A stretch of DNA of 26,876 nt from Herpomyces periplanetae (taxonomy: Eukaryota; Ascomycota; Laboulbeniomycetes; Herpomycetales; Herpomycetaceae): positions 1 to 26,876 of the forward strand of contig WMKJ01000141.1 of NCBI GenBank assembly GCA_009733715.1, in the 5' to 3' direction. Both the position numbers and the translations under genes were made by a program. The notes beneath the pieces were generated by a model. That model was not told the DNA's origin, ran no database searches, and saw nothing but the letters and a program-made list of their open reading frames with translations. Positions within the stretch are counted from its first letter, which is position 1. Every line of letters starts with the position of its first letter. This document shows, piece by piece, positions 1-9,356 of the stretch.

Positions 1-99
1 TCATTCTTCACACTCTGCCTTTACTACTAACTAATATAAGTAGTTTGTTTCTATTTTTAGGCGGTATGCTCAGCTTGCAATGATAATCCGTTTTACCCA
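1..99 (+). repeat. Left arm of 99-bp inverted repeat
   Basis: Positions 1-99 are the reverse complement of 1723-1821. I count one mismatch (position 87 against 1735). The arm looks like the 3' part of an intron: a CTAAC branch-like motif at 27-31 and a strong acceptor-like TTTCTATTTTTAG ending at 60, with a second AG at 99-100. Identity stops at position 100, next to the acceptor inferred for the last CIA1 exon. The outer limit is unknown because the window begins inside the repeat. Confidence 0.9.
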
Positions 100-100
100 G

Positions 101-476
101 CACTTTAATGAGTCGAGATCGGGAAGAAACTTGGTTAGAAGTAGCCAGATTACCCCAAATTCATGAACGATCAATTTACTCGGTAGCATGGAGCAATAAA
201 TCCGGCTTAATAGCAAGTGTAAGCGGTGATGGAAGACTAGCAGTTTATGCTGAACAGTGGGCTGGTGTCACGTCTGAGCATGAACAGGGTAACACCATTT
301 GGACAATTTCGGCTGTAATTGAGTACGCCCATGATGTATACGAAATTAATCATGTTGCATGGTCTAAATGGCGAAACTCACACATTAACAAGCAAATCGA
401 TGAAGGGGATGAAGTTTTACTCACCGCAGGTGACGACGGCAAAATTCGAATTTGGCACATTCTGGAAGTTGTATAG
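101..476 (+). CDS. CIA1: Cytosolic Fe-S assembly WD40 protein Cia1/CIAO1, 3' exon (5' partial)
   Basis: This reads as the C-terminal two blades of the seven-bladed WD40 propeller Cia1. In other organisms Cia1 is part of the CIA targeting complex, which delivers Fe-S clusters to cytosolic and nuclear proteins. Visible signatures are a blade with IHERSIYSVAWS and IASVSGDGRLAVY, then HDVYEINHVAW and LTAGDDGKIRIWHI just before the stop. The VYEIN stretch is close to the yeast protein as I recall it. The stop TAG at 474-476 lies a few residues after the last blade, as expected for the family. The first ATG is at 108, but it is in mid-propeller, so this must be a downstream exon. The likeliest acceptor is CAG at 98-100, giving a phase-2 start. 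The stronger-looking acceptor at 60 would run into stops in this frame. Upstream exons are outside the window. Confidence 0.82.
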
Positions 477-2536
477 GGCTGAGCACGTGACAAACGCAGG
501 TGCACCTTCCAGTTTGGGTACTTCCAAATATGGAATGTAGTGTGTTTGATGTTTTGGGAAAGAGCAAATGGACAACACTCCAGACGATTGGTCAGTTACC
601 TAATGTATGAGGTACCCAGCATATTGCGGGGAGGGAATTGAGGATAGCAAAAGTTACTGAAGTGAATTGTCCAAGGATGATCAATTTACGAGCAAGGGAT
701 AGTATGTGGTGCCGGGTAAAATAGTGGATGTCATGGATGGGTTGCGCATAGTCCCGGAATGTATGAGTGACAACTGGTTTAAATAATCTTTTCGTATATT
801 CCGAATAACCTCTGCCATATTCAATGTTATAGGTAAAACTTTTCGAATAATTTTAACCTTGGTATATGTGCCTAAGATTTAGATGTTAGCGTAATATTAA
901 AATTATGTGTATTATGAAACTTTCACTAGTGGCAATTTAACTGGCAAGCTATGATATCCTTTCTTAAAAACATGAATTATGTGGGATATATGGGAAAGAT
1001 ACCGATTAGACTGGCGTTTAAGATGGGTATATTTGTTTAATCGTAATGTAAAAGTCATTGTATTATGACATCCTATCAGGATTAAAAACACTTAAAAATT
1101 ATAAACTGGTAAGGGAATGAGGATGTACTATTAAATTCCCGTTACATCGTAAGAGGAAAGAATAACTTGGGTGTATTACAAGATAAGAGTAATTGATAAT
1201 GCCGGGTTATAAAGTATAATGGCATTAGGCAGGCGATAATGTATTAACTTACCTAAGTTAAAAATGCCGTTGAAGGTTACGGTAGCTACGGGGGTGGCAG
1301 CAAAACGTGGAAATGATATATTGCAACGTAGAATGAACAAAAGAAAGCAGGAAGGGGGAATTACTTAACGGACTAAGATACAAAAGGGGAAAGAGAAATA
1401 TAATGATGAATGGAGGGAATTAAGCATAAATATTTCAATTTTAAGAAAGAAATCATGAGTAGGTTAAACGTGAGAGTAAAAAATTTTGCCTTAACATTCG
1501 GACGAGTAAACTATAGCTTTATCGTATAGATAGATAAAGGATAACCCACAGCGGGGATGAGGTGGGGGTGAGGAAGGATGATACAAATCTGCACGGGATG
1601 ACATGACATAAATTAATACAGCTCTACTTAAACTTAACAGTATATGTATGCTTAAGTTAAACAAATTCAAGTTAAAGAGGTTTTACGAAAACGTATAATT
1701 AAAATATTGGACTTGTATACTATGGGTAAAACGGTTTATCATTGCAAGCTGAGCATACCGCCTAAAAATAGAAACAAACTACTTATATTAGTTAGTAGTA
1801 AAGGCAGAGTGTGAAGAATGAATTTTTTTCGGGGTAGAAGTTAAGGGTAACGCAAATATTCCGAATGGATACCACATTCAAAGATTAAATGAAGCGTGGA
1901 AAGATGTAGGATTCGGTAAATATGAGTATCGTTGATGCCATAAGAAATTAAGTTATATCCATCTTCCCACACAATCCTGACCTCGCACCCGCAAGTTAAA
2001 ATGGCTTCTATACTTCTTGGCATTTCGGTAAAGCGGGAAGGAAATTTTTTCGGGCTTGGCGGGGTTTTTCTTGCCGAGAACGGGAGTGCAGGCGGGGCCG
2101 ATGGTTAGGATGAGCTAGCGAACGGGCTGCGGCGGCGGGCGTGCGAGCGTGAAGGAAGAGTTTAGATTGCTTTGTCCCCGGATACTCCAGATGATCGGAC
2201 CAAGTTACTCTTGCACGTAACCGTGCTCTTTTAGACGTTTGATATCATTTGAAACATTATAAATTCTTTGCGCTTAAACCGTTTCAACAGGGTATCTATT
2301 TATACGCGTGTGTATACTTAAGTTTTTTTTCATTATCTTGTTAAACATCGTGACCAGCGGACTGTAACTTTCAAGGACTTTTCAAGTCAGATTGTGCTAT
2401 AACGTTTAATAGTGCAAAGTTAGTCCTTGGAAAATTCTTTGGGTCTCGCTATTCTGTGGGTATTTTTTAGAGGGATACTTCCTGTCTGCTTTCGGGAGAG
2501 AGTTATGCTTGATTTTCCCTTGAACGGGCAGTGAAA
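477..2536. other. Intergenic region between CIA1 and the PP2C gene
   Basis: About 2.06 kb without a convincing gene. A CACGTGAC E-box-like site follows the CIA1 stop at 484-491. Positions 540-1720 are AT-rich and moderately purine-rich on the plus strand, with no long ORF. The second arm of the inverted repeat lies at 1723-1821. A 60-codon minus-strand ORF (1841-2023) is not recognisable. A short GC-rich patch spans about 2050-2155. The remainder is presumably the PP2C promoter and 5' leader. Confidence 0.6.
1723..1821 (-). repeat. Right arm of 99-bp inverted repeat
   Basis: This is the inverted copy of 1-99 (98 of 99 positions complementary), separated from it by about 1.6 kb that includes the CIA1 3' exon. 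On the minus strand it carries the same intron-like features, CTAAC and CTATTTTTAG, but the exon that follows in CIA1 is not copied. Because the left copy is cut by the window edge, the repeat may extend to the right of 1821, possibly into the small minus-strand ORF at 1841-2023. Confidence 0.9.
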
Positions 2537-4728
2537 ATGGGACAGACGCTTTCAGAACCAGTTTTAAACAAGGTTTGAAGCTATTTTACTTACCTTGTTT
2601 ACACTACGTTAAGTTAGTACATATCTAATTTACGATTCTTAGCAATCATCGGATGGTGGCGATGAAAATTACATTTACGGAGTCTCGTCAATGCAAGGTT
2701 GGCGAATTAACATGGAAGATGGGCATACCTGCATTCTCGATCTTAAATCATCTTTGGAAAGGGATTTTTCCGATGCATCAACACCTTCCACTTCGCCGCC
2801 TGATGAAAGATTAAGCTTCTTTGCCGTATTCGATGGTCATGGTGGCGAGCGAGTTGCCATATATTCAGCCGAGCATTTGCACTCTATTATCGCTCACCAA
2901 GATACATTCCTCCGCGGGGATTACGAACAAGCACTGAAGGACGGTTTTTTAGCCATTGACGTAGCCATATTAAACGGTACTTGAAACCTTTTCTTGTCAA
3001 GCATATCTGTCCTGAGGATAAGTTGATCGTTTCTGCCGCCGTCTCTCAACCTTTTTCCCTCGGAAGCTCATGCATGGTGTTTATTTGTATGCCCATATAA
3101 ATAAACTTTTGTAGATCCTAAATTTGCCGGCGAAACTTCCGGAAGCACCGCATCGGTAGCCTTGATAACTAAAGATAAGATTTATGTTGTACGTATGAAA
3201 ATAGGCTCACGGCAATGCAGTGCATAGCATTTTACTTTTATATTGGGCGGCTTATCGATATTAATCGCTGGGCGAATTCATTCAAACTAACATGTTTACA
3301 ATTTGTCCAGGGAAATGCGGGTGATTCAAGAACTGTACTCGGAATTAAAGGGGTGGCTAAACCTTTATCGTTTGATCATAAACCATTAAACGAAGGTCAG
3401 TTTCTCAATGTTTATCCTAACCATAATTTTATGATGTTATGAACTTAACTGGAAGCTAACTTATTGGAATTTCAGAGGAATCTGCTAGAATTCGTGCCGC
3501 CGGTGGCAGTGTTGATTTTGGTCGTGTTAACGGCAATCTTGCTTTATCAAGAGCTATTGGTGATTTTGAGTTTAAAAAGTCCGACTTACCACCACAAGAA
3601 CAGATTGTTACAGTATACCCTGAAGTTACCGTACATGAAATAACTTCGGATGATGAGTTTATCGTTCTTGCATGTGACGGTAAGTGAAATATTGTAGTAG
3701 AGAAATTTGGGGAAAGTGAACTTCAAGAGCTTCAATGCTGATGAAAGATTGCTGAACGTAATGTTTTAATATATCAGGAATTTGGGACTGCCAAAGTTCC
3801 CAGTCGGTAGTTGAATTCGTACGGAGAGGAATTGCTGAACGGCAAGAGCTACATTTCGTATGCGAGAACTTGATTAACAGTTGTGTCGCCCCGACCCGCG
3901 AGGCAGGAGTAGGATGTGATAACATGACAGTGATAATTGTGGGAATATTAAACGGACTGACAAAAGATCAATGGTATGATAAAGTGGCTGAAAGAGTCGC
4001 GCAAGGGGACGGACCTTGCGGGCCGGTAGAACTGGGTAAGTAAAATTAATGGAATTGAGCAAGACAGAGTGTGGAAGTGTGTTTTTAAATGAGGATAAGG
4101 GAAGGTCGACTGATTGTTTTTGTGAATTTTCCACTGCTCAGCGGAAACTCGGCAACCTGTGATACAGAAGCGGGTTGTTGATCCACCGGGTCAACGGGCA
4201 ATTGACATGGATTACCCGTTGAAAGGACTTGGTTGGCTTGCTCAAGCTCTTGGAGCTGGTGTGATATTTTTGAATAACGGGGAAACTGACAACGGATCGG
4301 AAGGTTCAGAAGTAGTTGACGTAAGTGACGACGATTTGGAGGATGGTGGTGTTTTTTCACAACGGTATCTTTCACATGATGGGGAAGAAGGTTGTGATTA
4401 CAATCGCAACCAGACAGGTAAAGTTGAGGGTGAATTGGAAGAAAATCCGGGCGATAAAGAAGAAAATGGCGATAATGGGAGCGAAGATCAACACGACACG
4501 GTAAACGATATAGCCAGTGAAGGTCAGGAGCAGAAAGATCACGAAAATGAAAGTAAAGTGAATCGAGATAATGACAATGATAAGGCTAACGAAGTCGAGG
4601 TTGGGGATTTGCACGACACAAAAAAAGAAAGTCAAGGCGAAGCTGCGAGTACGACGAATGTTAGTACGGAAGATCAAAGTGGAAGTAATCAAGTTGGCTC
4701 GATTAAACAGCGTGATAGTGTAGAGTAG
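2537..4728 (+). CDS. PTC2: PP2C-type Ser/Thr phosphatase, Ptc2/Ptc3-like
   Basis: Metal-dependent protein phosphatase of the PP2C family. Fungal Ptc2/3 proteins dampen stress MAP-kinase and checkpoint signalling, but that role is inferred by family here. Proposed exons: 2537-2572, 2643-2976, 3115-3188, 3311-3395, 3476-3679, 3778-4035 and 4142-4728. They add up to 525 residues with every junction in frame. The start [10 protein letters not shown] is almost that of the fission-yeast protein. Motifs in order: [12 protein letters not shown] (29-40, metal-binding E37/D38), FDGHGG (75-80), [15 protein letters not shown], a [20 protein letters not shown] block, ACDGIWD (242-248) and GCDNM (290-294, metal-binding D292). 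The catalytic set looks complete. The protein is longer than the roughly 370 residues I recall for fission-yeast Ptc2. The excess is a very acidic, N/D/E-rich C-terminal tail from about residue 375 to the end, without visible domains. Donors are mostly GTAAG or GTACG; the first, GTTTGA, is weak. Confidence 0.93.
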
Positions 4729-5659
4729 AGAAGAGAGGTGCAGTTTCTGATAATTTCGATGATCATTAATTTTACATTACGTTTGGATGATATTTAATAA
4801 TGTAATGGGCAGAACAGCTTGACTGGGATATCTGTTAAGAAGGCTGCCCACATGACATAAACTGAACTAAACGTAGACTTACTATACATGACTCCACAAA
4901 AAATGTTTCATCTCATCTTTTTCACTACGTTAAAAATCCCCGAAAATGTTTCATCTTGTGTAATGGGATTTATCCATAATTCACAAATTCGGGAATCGGT
5001 CATCCCCTTCCGTCCTCATCACGACTCTTCTTCTCGCCAAGCCCGAACTCTACTGACCGACCCGGCCCGGCTCAAACCCTCTCGGGTCTCGGCTTTTCTA
5101 TGATCATGTGACTTGAATATAGTTTTCCATTTTGGACCAAAATCAAGTCATGTGACCAGCCGTCAGGGACGGGAACGCAAAGATTGAAGCGAATGATTTT
5201 GGATGGGGGAAGGGTAGAGGAACGTGGATTGGGATAGTTAAGGCAAAATTTACAAGGTTTAACGTGTGCTAATAGAAGTTATTCAAACTTAAACTATAAA
5301 CAGGGAAAGAAATTTTTCACTTCAACGTTAAATCAGCATCTTATTCAATCTAAATTCAACACCTCTCTTCCCGCCACATGCACCATCCAAACGCTTCCTC
5401 AAAACAGCTTAGTCATCCAAGCAGAGAGCGGTTGAGGGTTGGGGAACGAACTTTGGACGGGTGGACGAGTATGTGGAGGGACTGAAAGATGGATAGATGG
5501 ACCGTTTTCGTGTTGGCATTTAAATATTCTTTCGTTTTAAATGTTTAGCATAATAATCTAATTTAATTTAGTGCATATTTACTATACCTAGCTTTCTCAT
5601 TGCTCTTATTGATCAATTGATGATATTCTGCAGTGAGATGGTACTGACACGTTAATTTT
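4729..5659. other. Intergenic region downstream of the PP2C gene
   Basis: About 0.93 kb with no supported gene. An AT-rich stretch near 4780-4805 could serve 3'-end formation of the PP2C gene. Three E-box-like CATGTGAC sites occur: CACATGAC at 4849-4856 (minus orientation) and TCATGTGAC at 5104-5112 and 5148-5156, the last two in direct orientation 44 bp apart. Short ORFs here have no recognisable content. Confidence 0.5.
5104..5156 (+). promoter_or_regulatory. Pair of direct TCATGTGAC E-box-like sites
   Basis: The nonamer TCATGTGAC occurs at 5104-5112 and again at 5148-5156. CATGTG is an E-box variant bound by fungal basic helix-loop-helix factors. Which gene it would serve is unclear; the nearest plus-strand candidate starts at 5660, and PCT1 starts at 6735. 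Function is inferred from the motif only. Confidence 0.35.
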
Positions 5660-6004
5660 ATGACCTTGGGTTTTCATTTACGTTTGATCCGGGGTGTAAA
5701 TGCGTCTGATTTTATTATTACTGTTTAACCCTTATTATTAGAATTGTTATCACGCATACACGCTACCTTAATTGGATTAAGGAAGATATTTGGAAACGAG
5801 GGAGAATTTGAATCTGGATGCTTAAAGCTAGGGAGTACTGGCTACTGTTTTTTGGATCCGGCGGAATTTGCCCATTTGTGTGGTGGTGTTGACTTGATTG
5901 GTACACCTGTGATTACATGTGATTACTCACAGTATCGAGGAATCTATAAACCTACATTTACAAACGACAAGTTTACCAAATTACTTTCTAGCGTTTTATC
6001 ATAA
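5660..6004 (+). CDS. Hypothetical 98-residue protein, two exons (tentative)
   Basis: The open frame at 5729-6004 encodes a well-mixed, protein-like sequence (for example FESGCLKLGSTGYCFLDPAE and GTPVITCDYSQYRGIY) but contains no methionine, so as a gene it needs a spliced start. A model that works is exon 1 at 5660-5693 (ATG, then TLGFHLRLIR), intron 5694-5741 (48 nt, donor GTGTAA, acceptor TTATTATTAG, TTTAACC as possible branch) and exon 2 at 5742-6004. It joins in frame and gives 98 residues. I do not recognise the family. There is no signal peptide or clear membrane segment. Three cysteines are scattered without a zinc-finger pattern. The intron is the shortest in the window and the donor is non-canonical. 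Alternatives are a longer gene with unseen upstream exons, or a decayed fragment. Confidence 0.35.
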
Positions 6005-6734
6005 AAACGTGGTAACGCTACGTTTGAATCTTCACCTATAGCAAAGCAAATTTAACGCTCGTTTACGTACCAAATCTACCCCGCGTTCCTATACGCACGA
6101 CGGGCCTAGCGTTTAAATTTCACGTATTAGCGGAGAATTAAATAACTCGAGACGTGCATTTATCACTAACCATATGCTTCTCCAATTAGCGTAATTAGTT
6201 TCGATAATAACTTTATATATCAAATCAAGGCAGGCGTGTCAATAGATGGTGTATTAGGGATAGCTAACTATATATACACTCTGACACACGTTCACGCTCA
6301 ACTTTCGTTCCTGGTTTACACACAAACTTGATTTATTAAGACCAAGGCGATGAATTGATGTGTGGAACTCTTCCACTTGCCTCTGAAGCATTTATCAACT
6401 TAACATACCGAGTGTCAGATGCATAATTTTGAGTTTCATTGATTTATCGTGTACATCGATACAAAGTCTGAACTTATTTCCGTTGGCCAGGAGAAGTCTT
6501 AGTGGCACAGAGTAAGCACTGGGGCTCAGGCTTTATTGTGCACTCAATACTGTATATTGGTATACGTGGGTGTTTTGCTTAGCAATCGGGCTACAGTGCC
6601 CAAATAATTTTATATTTTTAGTCATATTCTTATTGGATATCCTAAGATACTGGAATACGGCAAAGCTATTTCGAACGGAAATTTTGGAGTTGTCCTAAAC
6701 TGGATTAAAGTGTTAAAAATTCACAAAGTTCAGC
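6005..6734. promoter_or_regulatory. Upstream region of PCT1
   Basis: A 730-bp AT-rich gap between the unknown small gene and PCT1, presumably holding the PCT1 promoter and 5' leader. TATATATAC lies at about 6268-6276 but is far from the ATG. I searched for the phospholipid-gene inositol/choline element CATGTGAAAT and did not see it. A short perfect hairpin (GTGGAA, loop CTC, TTCCAC) lies near 6361-6375. No ORF of note. Confidence 0.45.
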
Positions 6735-8524
6735 ATGACGGTAAAGCGGAAACGAACCGATTCGTTGGGGAGTGAGGCATCCCATGACAAGTTGGAAGAT
6801 GGTTCACCGGGAAGTTTTGATTCATCGCTGAATACAATGGACAATGGGACATTACCAGCGGAAGGACCAACTAGCAGAGTTAAAAGAGTGCGGTCTGAGG
6901 TTAATGTTAATGAAACAGTTTTGGATTACAATGAAGGTGGTGCACCTGTGCAATCATTAACAGCAACGGAAGCGGAAATAGAGGTCGCATCGAACGAAAC
7001 GGAAGGAAAGAGTAATGATGATGATTATGAAAAATTCCCTGTACTCAAGGCGGGCCTAGTGGATCCTAAAGGGTATCGAACTAATCCGCCCCCGGTGGGA
7101 CGAGCAATTCGAATTTACGCCGATGGAGTGTTTGATTTATTTCATCTTGGGTAAGTAAGAGGTTGCGTGAAAGTTGCAGGGAAGCGGGAGTAATGCTATT
7201 AGCAAGTTATGACATAAGGGTAGATGGAGAGGATTGGGCTAACGATGGCACGTAAAGACACATGCGGCAGCTTCAGCAAGCGAAGGAGGCGTTTCCCGAT
7301 GTATACTTGATCGTGGGCGTAGCGGGGGATGCAGAAACATTGCGACGCAAGGGATTAACGGTATTTTCGGCGAAAGAACGAGCAGAAAGCGTGCGGCATT
7401 GTAAATGGGTAGATGAAGTAGTGGAGGATTGCCCATGGATTATCGCAGATCATCCAGAATTCATTGAAAAGTATCAAATTGATTATGTAGCGCACGACGA
7501 TATACCTTATGGAGCAGATGAAGAAGAGGATATATATGCGCCGATTAAGCGACAAGGAAAATTTTTGGTAACGCAGCGTACGCAAGGCGTAAGCACGACG
7601 GGGATTATTACCAGGTAAGCAAATACAGGGTAGAGGGGAGGAAAAGTTTTCACTTGGTTGGGAATCAAGCTGATAGCAAGGATGAAAACACAATGGAGGG
7701 AGAGAGGATGAGTAGAATTGTCAAGGATTATGATCAGTATATTTCACGGCAACTTAAGCGGGGAACATCACGCCAGGAGCTGAACGTGTCATGGCTAAAG
7801 AAGAATGAATTGGACTTCAAACGAGCAGTACTGGAACTCCGAGATAGTATAAGGGCTAATTGGACGACGACGGGGCAAGAGTTGAGTCGAGATTTTCGAC
7901 AACTGCTTCAGCCATTGGGACGAGAGCGGCGGCACAGTCTGGGAGATTTAGTAGGAGCAAGCGAAACGAATTCGACGCAACCGGAAGACAAGAGATTATC
8001 GTTACGGGCGTCATTATCGCTACTTCGTAGTGGATCATCAAGGCCAAAGAAAGACACAAACGGGAAAGGGGGAGGAAAATCGGCAACGAGTCGACCACGG
8101 TCGTCCGTACGTGAAACTGGGTCGGCGGATTTCGCTAATGGGTTTACGCTAGGCCTGGTGAGTGGAGTTCGATCATGGGTAAGTCATACACACATACACG
8201 TTTCGCCGGTGTGTATACCGACGAATCAACATGGCAGCTCGCTAATTCATAATGTACGATTTACACGGTATATACGAGGTGGACGGCGTACATTGACCAA
8301 TTCAGATGACGCGCAGCCTTCGACCCGCGATTAACGGGCAGTGTTCAGATTGTGAAGCTGATACAGACAGTGATAGCGTAACCGCGAGTACAAGTGAAGA
8401 AAACGAAACTCTAGAAGAATCGGACGAAGCGTCTCGCATCACGGATAGCCAGGATGAGCAGGTTCACACAGGGGACAAAGGATCTGGTGCTGCCCGGGCA
8501 AACGATGATGGGGCGCCGTGTTAA
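6735..8524 (+). CDS. PCT1: Choline-phosphate cytidylyltransferase (CCT)
   Basis: Catalyses CTP + phosphocholine to CDP-choline, the rate-setting step of the Kennedy pathway to phosphatidylcholine. The family acts at nuclear and ER membranes. Proposed exons are 6735-7150, 7258-7614, 7716-8178 and 8306-8524, giving 484 residues with all phases matching. The first 110 or so residues are charged and disordered, with basic KRKR and RVKRVR patches (possible nuclear signals). The nucleotidyltransferase fold starts at RIYADGVFDLFHLGHMRQL; its HxGH motif is residues 137-140 and is split by intron 1. It continues through GVAGD and WVDEVVEDCPW to RTQGVSTTGIITR (246-258), the CTP-binding RTxGxSTT signature. 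The helical stretch after RIVKDYDQY fits the membrane-sensing region, and the Ser-rich, then acidic tail fits the regulatory end. Introns are 107, 101 and 127 nt; intron 1 has a GCTAAC branch motif. The gene is convergent with CK1. Confidence 0.94.
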
Positions 8525-9356
8525 CAGGAGTAAGGGGCAAAGTACAGTTTTACACGTACAACGAAATTAAGCTTTGACGCGTGTGTATTCATAAACTTGC
8601 TGATTATTCATTTCAAAGTAATTCATTCTACTTGAATTTATTCAATTGACCATGCTACGCACCTGCACCCACTCCCGCCGAATACTCAACAACACCACAT
8701 CCACAGCTATAACCATATCCATATCCATATCCACACATGCACATGCATACACCAGAACAGGTTGATACAAGTAGGCAAAGGTAGTAAGTAGTAAAAGAGT
8801 TGATTATTCGACAATGTGTCGAATGATAGATGTGCCGGAAATGATAAGACAGGGAAAGAGTAAAACAAGAGATGCGCACCACGCACGGCGCGGCAGAGCA
8901 GGGGACGGCAGAGTATCTATAAGCCTGATTAAGTGCTACGCCATGCTACACCATTATCGTGGATCAGGCGCGCACATTGGCACGCTTGGGTGTACAACAG
9001 TGAACAAAACGGTAGTCAAGAGAAACGTATAGTAAAGAATAGGGTAATAAGAGCAGTCATGCGCGCGCAGGCGAGCGGGCGAGCAAGGGTCATAACCTGG
9101 TCAAATAGCGAATGGATCGATACATGATTTAAGAATGGTCGGAAAAGGTAAACTTTTCACGCTTACCATCCATCATAGAGGCAAACCTGAGAGCGCGGGG
9201 ACGGGGCGCACGTACAGCGCGCGTGTGGAAAAATTTCCTAATTTGGTAAAAATTAAGGGAAGGACAGGATGGATTTGAAGGGTCAAGGTTAACGACGCCG
9301 ACGAGATAAAGATTTGGCTAAAAAAATGCGCCATGTCTGGGTGGCCTGGGACGAAT
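8525..9356. other. Convergent gap between PCT1 and casein kinase 1
   Basis: About 830 bp holding the two 3' flanks. Around 8711-8731 there is a short CATATC repeat (about three copies), followed by an alternating purine-pyrimidine CACATGCACATGCATAC stretch. Positions 9058-9090 are rich in GCGC and GAGCG. ORFs of 64-75 codons here are unremarkable and probably chance. Confidence 0.55.

Noticed and set aside
477-2536. Possible transposon in the CIA1-PP2C gap
   Set aside because: No transposase, reverse-transcriptase or other mobile-element frame is visible; only the inverted repeat arms suggest mobility, and those are reported separately.
4372-4692. 106-codon minus-strand ORF rich in F, I and T, resembling a membrane protein
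   Set aside because: It is the mirror of the acidic GAN-rich tail of the PP2C; hydrophobicity follows from the complement of GAA/GAT/AAT codons.
6340-6390. C/D snoRNA-like GATGA and CTGA boxes
   Set aside because: The spacing is short, there is no terminal stem, and the boxes are too short to be more than chance.
7355-7693. 112-codon minus-strand ORF
   Set aside because: Antisense to PCT1 exon 2, which carries the conserved catalytic motifs.
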